A DNA stretch of 6,279 nucleotides from CAWDLX01 sp046728155 (GTDB lineage Bacteria > Actinomycetota > Actinomycetes > Mycobacteriales > Micromonosporaceae), in the NCBI GenBank assembly GCA_046728155.1, contig JBKPDY010000091.1, positions 1 to 6,279 of the forward strand, given 5' to 3'. Numbering within the stretch: the first letter of the stretch is position 1; every line of letters starts with the position of its first letter. The notes under the pieces were generated by a model. It saw only the letters and a list, made by a program, of their open reading frames with translations. It ran no database searches and was not told where the DNA came from. Shown here piece after piece: positions 5,841 through 6,279 of the stretch. The translations under genes and the position numbers were made by a program.

Positions 5841-6026
5841 GCCGGTCCTTCCCAAGCAATGCGGCGGCTTCGCCAGCAACCCGCAGCCGGTTATCACGAA
5901 GAGTTTGTTATTGAGGTTCTGGGACTTCCCCCGAGGCGGTCGCGGCGGTCGATGGTCGACTCCTCGGGAGGAGATCGATTCGGTGAACACGCGGGTGGGG
6001 AAACGATCTCGAAAGAGGGCGGTGTC
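5841..6026. other. Spacer before the integrase, with an AT-rich patch
   Basis: Bases 5891-5920 are only about one-third G+C, in sharp contrast to their surroundings, and are the most AT-rich short stretch I noticed. Such a patch may hold the integrase promoter or an attachment/recombination core; I could not place convincing -35 and -10 hexamers. I found no tRNA gene in this spacer. Confidence 0.4.
5971..6010. repeat. Inverted repeat just upstream of the integrase
   Basis: GAGATCG (5971-5977) and CGATCTC (6004-6010) are perfect complements 26 bases apart, ending 16 bases before the integrase start. CTCCTCGGGAGGAG (5960-5973) forms a 5-bp stem partly overlapping the left arm. These could shape the leader RNA or bind a regulator; chance occurrence is not excluded. 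Confidence 0.3.
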
Positions 6027-6279
6027 ATGAGAACGAGTGGAGTTGGAGTGATCTTCAAGCGGTGCGGCTGCCGCGCACAAGGTTCGGCCAGGCTGCTCGG
6101 CAGCAGGTGTGCCAGGCTTAGTGACCGCGGACACGGCAGCTGGTATTTCCAGTGCTCGGTGATGACGTTCTCCGGTCGTCGGGAGACGGTCCGTCGTGGG
6201 GGCTACCCGACGCGGGCCGCGGCGGAGTCCGCGCGTGATGAGTTCCTTGTCTGTTCCCGGGAGGAGTGCACAACGGCAA
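6027..6279 (+). CDS. Tyrosine-type site-specific integrase, N-terminal part only
   Basis: ATG 6027 has GAGGG (6015-6019) 7 bases upstream and opens 84 codons to the right edge with no stop. It begins MRTSGVGVIFKRCGC and carries Cys13, Cys15 and Cys28, then RGHGSWYF (34-41), then RRETVRRGGYPTRAAAESAR (51-70). This order (Cys-rich basic start, H-G-S-W-Y-F strand, then R-R-G-G-Y/F-x-T-R-x-x-A) is the arm-binding N-terminus of actinobacterial phage, plasmid and ICE integrases. The core-binding and catalytic domains (Arg...HxxR...Tyr) lie outside the window. Such enzymes recombine an element with a chromosomal attachment site, often a tRNA gene. The class call from the N-terminus alone is fairly firm; whether the full gene is intact is unknown. 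Confidence 0.8.
   Translation, partial: MRTSGVGVIFKRCGCRAQGSARLLGSRCARLSDRGHGSWYFQCSVMTFSGRRETVRRGGYPTRAAAESARDEFLVCSREECTTA

Noticed and set aside
5026..6030. A 334-codon open frame on the plus strand
   Set aside because: It is the antisense of the six-helix membrane protein, very rich in Arg, Gln, Asp and Glu, with no family pattern.

Overview
The window looks like chromosomal DNA of a high-GC actinobacterium. By eye it is roughly two-thirds G+C, with strong G/C preference at third codon positions. It also holds gene types common in Actinobacteria: a LuxR regulator with HD-GYP-like domains, a CzcO-like flavin monooxygenase, VOC and RibD/DHFR-like proteins, and an actinobacterial integrase with a Cys-rich N-terminus. 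A frankial or streptomycete-like host is plausible, but genus cannot be fixed from this sequence.

Layout. Positions 1-1750 are mostly gene remnants. First is a minus-strand gene of unknown function that leaves the left edge and is broken by two frameshifts (1-671). An unassigned stretch follows (672-964). Next is a minus-strand 3' fragment of an unknown protein with one frameshift (965-1268), and directly behind it a plus-strand piece of a VOC (glyoxalase/dioxygenase-fold) protein (1271-1401). The two point away from each other and both lack their 5' ends at the same place. A plus-strand membrane protein gene with one frameshift and a shortened C-terminus fills 1402-1750.

Positions 1888-4624 carry the best-preserved unit, both genes on the minus strand: a 519-residue HD-GYP-like/LuxR regulator, then a 365-residue FAD/NADPH monooxygenase 79 bp downstream. 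A perfect 18-bp dyad lies across the regulator's stop codon, and a smaller dyad lies in the gap. An in-frame ATG with a good ribosome-binding site lies just upstream of the regulator but meets an amber codon after six codons, so the regulator's start (or its integrity) is uncertain.

Positions 4681-4859 hold a frameshifted remnant of a RibD/DHFR-like reductase. A complete six-helix membrane protein follows (4873-5709, minus; GTG start chosen from the ribosome-binding site). The spacer 5710-6026 contains an AT-rich patch, inverted repeats and a doubtful 26-codon ORF. At 6027 the N-terminal 84 codons of a tyrosine-type integrase start on the plus strand and run off the right edge, which suggests the edge of an integrated element.

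Together the picture is an accessory region with decayed fragments around a few intact genes. I found no tRNA, CRISPR array, transposase or rRNA. The regulator/monooxygenase pair with its dyad is the most likely functional module; everything said about its regulation is inference.
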